A DNA stretch of 64,000 bases, taken from NCBI RefSeq assembly GCF_006716905.1, contig NZ_VFPV01000003.1:620001-684000 (forward strand), given 5' to 3'. The notes beneath the pieces were generated by a model, which was not told where the DNA came from, made no database searches, and saw only the letters and a program-made list of their open reading frames with translations. The DNA is from Acidovorax temperans (lineage in GTDB: Bacteria; Pseudomonadota; Gammaproteobacteria; Burkholderiales; Burkholderiaceae_C). Positions 63,179-64,000 of the stretch are shown piece after piece. How positions within the stretch are numbered: position 1 is the stretch's first letter; the number at the start of each line of letters is the position of its first letter. The translations under genes and the position numbers were made by a program.

Positions 63179-64000
63179 TGGGCGGATAGCCCGGAGCGCA
63201 AGCCTGCCACCACATCCGGGAACCGCAACCGCACCCCTAGCTCGCGCAGCATGCGCTGGTTGTCGAGCCTGCGCGATTCACTCATGAAGCTCAGCAGCAT
63301 GAGCGAGAGCTGCTCTTTCGCGGCGCTGCGCGGAATGCGTGGAGGGCGTGGCAGCCCATACAGATCGGCAGCCAAGTCGAAGTACGCCCCCATCTGCATA
63401 TGCTGCCCATCGCTGATGTGGTACGCCCGCTGCGCACGCCCCCGCCACAGTGCGGCCACGCAGGCGCGGGCCAGGTCGTCCGCGTGGATGTGGTTGGTGT
63501 AGACGTCGTCGCCCGCCTCCAGCACTGGCGTGCCCTTGAGCAGACGCGCCTGGGGCGTGCCGCCCTCCCGGTCGGGCGCGTAAATGCCCGGAATGCGCAG
63601 AATGCTGGCCCGCACCCCTGCCCTGCCCAAGTGGCGCACAGCGGCTTCGGCATCCACGCGGCGCTGGGCGCGTGGGGTAGCAGGCGCCACGGGGCGCGTT
63701 TCGCGCACCAGCGCCCCCGCGCAATCGCCATACACCCCACTGGTCGATGCGTACGCCAGCGATATTGGCAAATTGCGCATGCGCAGCGCGCGGGCCAGCG
63801 CCAGCGTGCGCGGATCGCGCCACCAGGCGTCGCGCCCACCTCCTTCACCGGGCGGCGGGGCCAGGTGCAACACCCGCGTGGCCAGCCCGGCCAGGCGGCG
63901 CAGCGTGGCAGGCTGGTCCAGGTCTCCCAAAAGCGGCGTGACAGACACCCCGCGCAAAGCCGCCTTGCGTTCTGGGCTGGAGGTCAGGGCCATCACCCGC
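63163..64000 (-). CDS. NAD(P)-dependent epimerase/dehydratase (SDR), 5' end beyond window
   Basis: The frame enters from the window edge, so the N-terminal Rossmann glycine motif is not seen; about 278 residues are visible. TPLLGDLDQPATLRRLAGLATRVLHLAPPPGEG, YASTSGVYGD with the catalytic Tyr region, and ILRIPGIYAPDREGG are typical of extended SDR epimerases such as SdhA/YeeZ-like proteins. The substrate is unknown. Its 3' end overlaps the convergent DUF4124 gene by 16 nt. Confidence 0.85.
   Translation of the reverse strand, partial: RVMALTSSPERKAALRGVSVTPLLGDLDQPATLRRLAGLATRVLHLAPPPGEGGGRDAWWRDPRTLALARALRMRNLPISLAYASTSGVYGDCAGALVRETRPVAPATPRAQRRVDAEAAVRHLGRAGVRASILRIPGIYAPDREGGTPQARLLKGTPVLEAGDDVYTNHIHADDLARACVAALWRGRAQRAYHISDGQHMQMGAYFDLAADLYGLPRPPRIPRSAAKEQLSLMLLSFMSESRRLDNQRMLRELGVRLRFPDVVAGLRSGLSAHQQGA

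Overview
The window looks like chromosomal DNA of a Betaproteobacterium of the order Burkholderiales, most probably the family Comamonadaceae (Acidovorax-like). This is inferred from the high GC content, the GC-rich third codon positions, the xseB-ispA-dxs order, the hemC-hemD-hemX-hemY cluster next to a divergent ppc, the b561-yceI-yceI cluster, the many DctP/Bug solute-binding proteins, and a dispersed palindromic repeat with the core TAGCTGCTAGCGC. No rRNA, tRNA, CRISPR or prophage was recognised. One complete insertion sequence is present.

Region 1 (1-19 kb) centres on molybdenum and tungsten. It holds a form-II CO-dehydrogenase-like molybdo-hydroxylase (small, large and medium subunits; the medium subunit is cut by the window edge) with a divergent GAF/Fis-type regulator that has no AAA+ domain. 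ModE and divergent ModABC follow, with a palindrome resembling a ModE box in front of modA. After an EAL phosphodiesterase, a four-gene operon of a saccharopine-dehydrogenase-like protein and small membrane proteins, and a UbiB-type kinase, comes a TupBCA tungstate transporter operon with an extra ModA-like lipoprotein. A divergent one-component regulator made of a ModE-type HTH and a binding-protein-like domain controls the other side.

Region 2 (19-36 kb) carries a TRAP transporter whose DctQM genes converge on two tandem DctP paralogues, then dxs-ispA-xseB (isoprenoid precursors, exonuclease VII), a Rieske oxygenase, a DMT exporter, a mercaptopyruvate-type sulfurtransferase, the flagellar master regulators flhDC, two lipoproteins (one FlgO-like), a spherulin-4-like secreted lipoprotein and an AI-2E-type permease.

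Region 3 (36-48 kb) has an intact IS5-family element with a CTAA target duplication placed just upstream of a GGDEF-EAL protein, then ppc and the divergent hemCDXY tetrapyrrole operon.

Region 4 (48-64 kb) has cytochrome b561 with two YceI proteins, a VOC protein, a DUF6279-like lipoprotein, a glutarate/glutaryl-CoA locus (LysR regulator, GcdH, class III CoA-transferase, Bug-type binding protein), a chemoreceptor, a PPK2 polyphosphate kinase, CheV, two small secreted proteins and an epimerase cut by the window edge.

The most unusual signals are: copies of the palindromic repeat lying inside two essential-looking coding regions (the TupA signal peptide and HemD); the compact, symmetric divergent control region of the tup locus; the convergent TRAP locus with two binding proteins; and the precisely delimited IS5 insertion.
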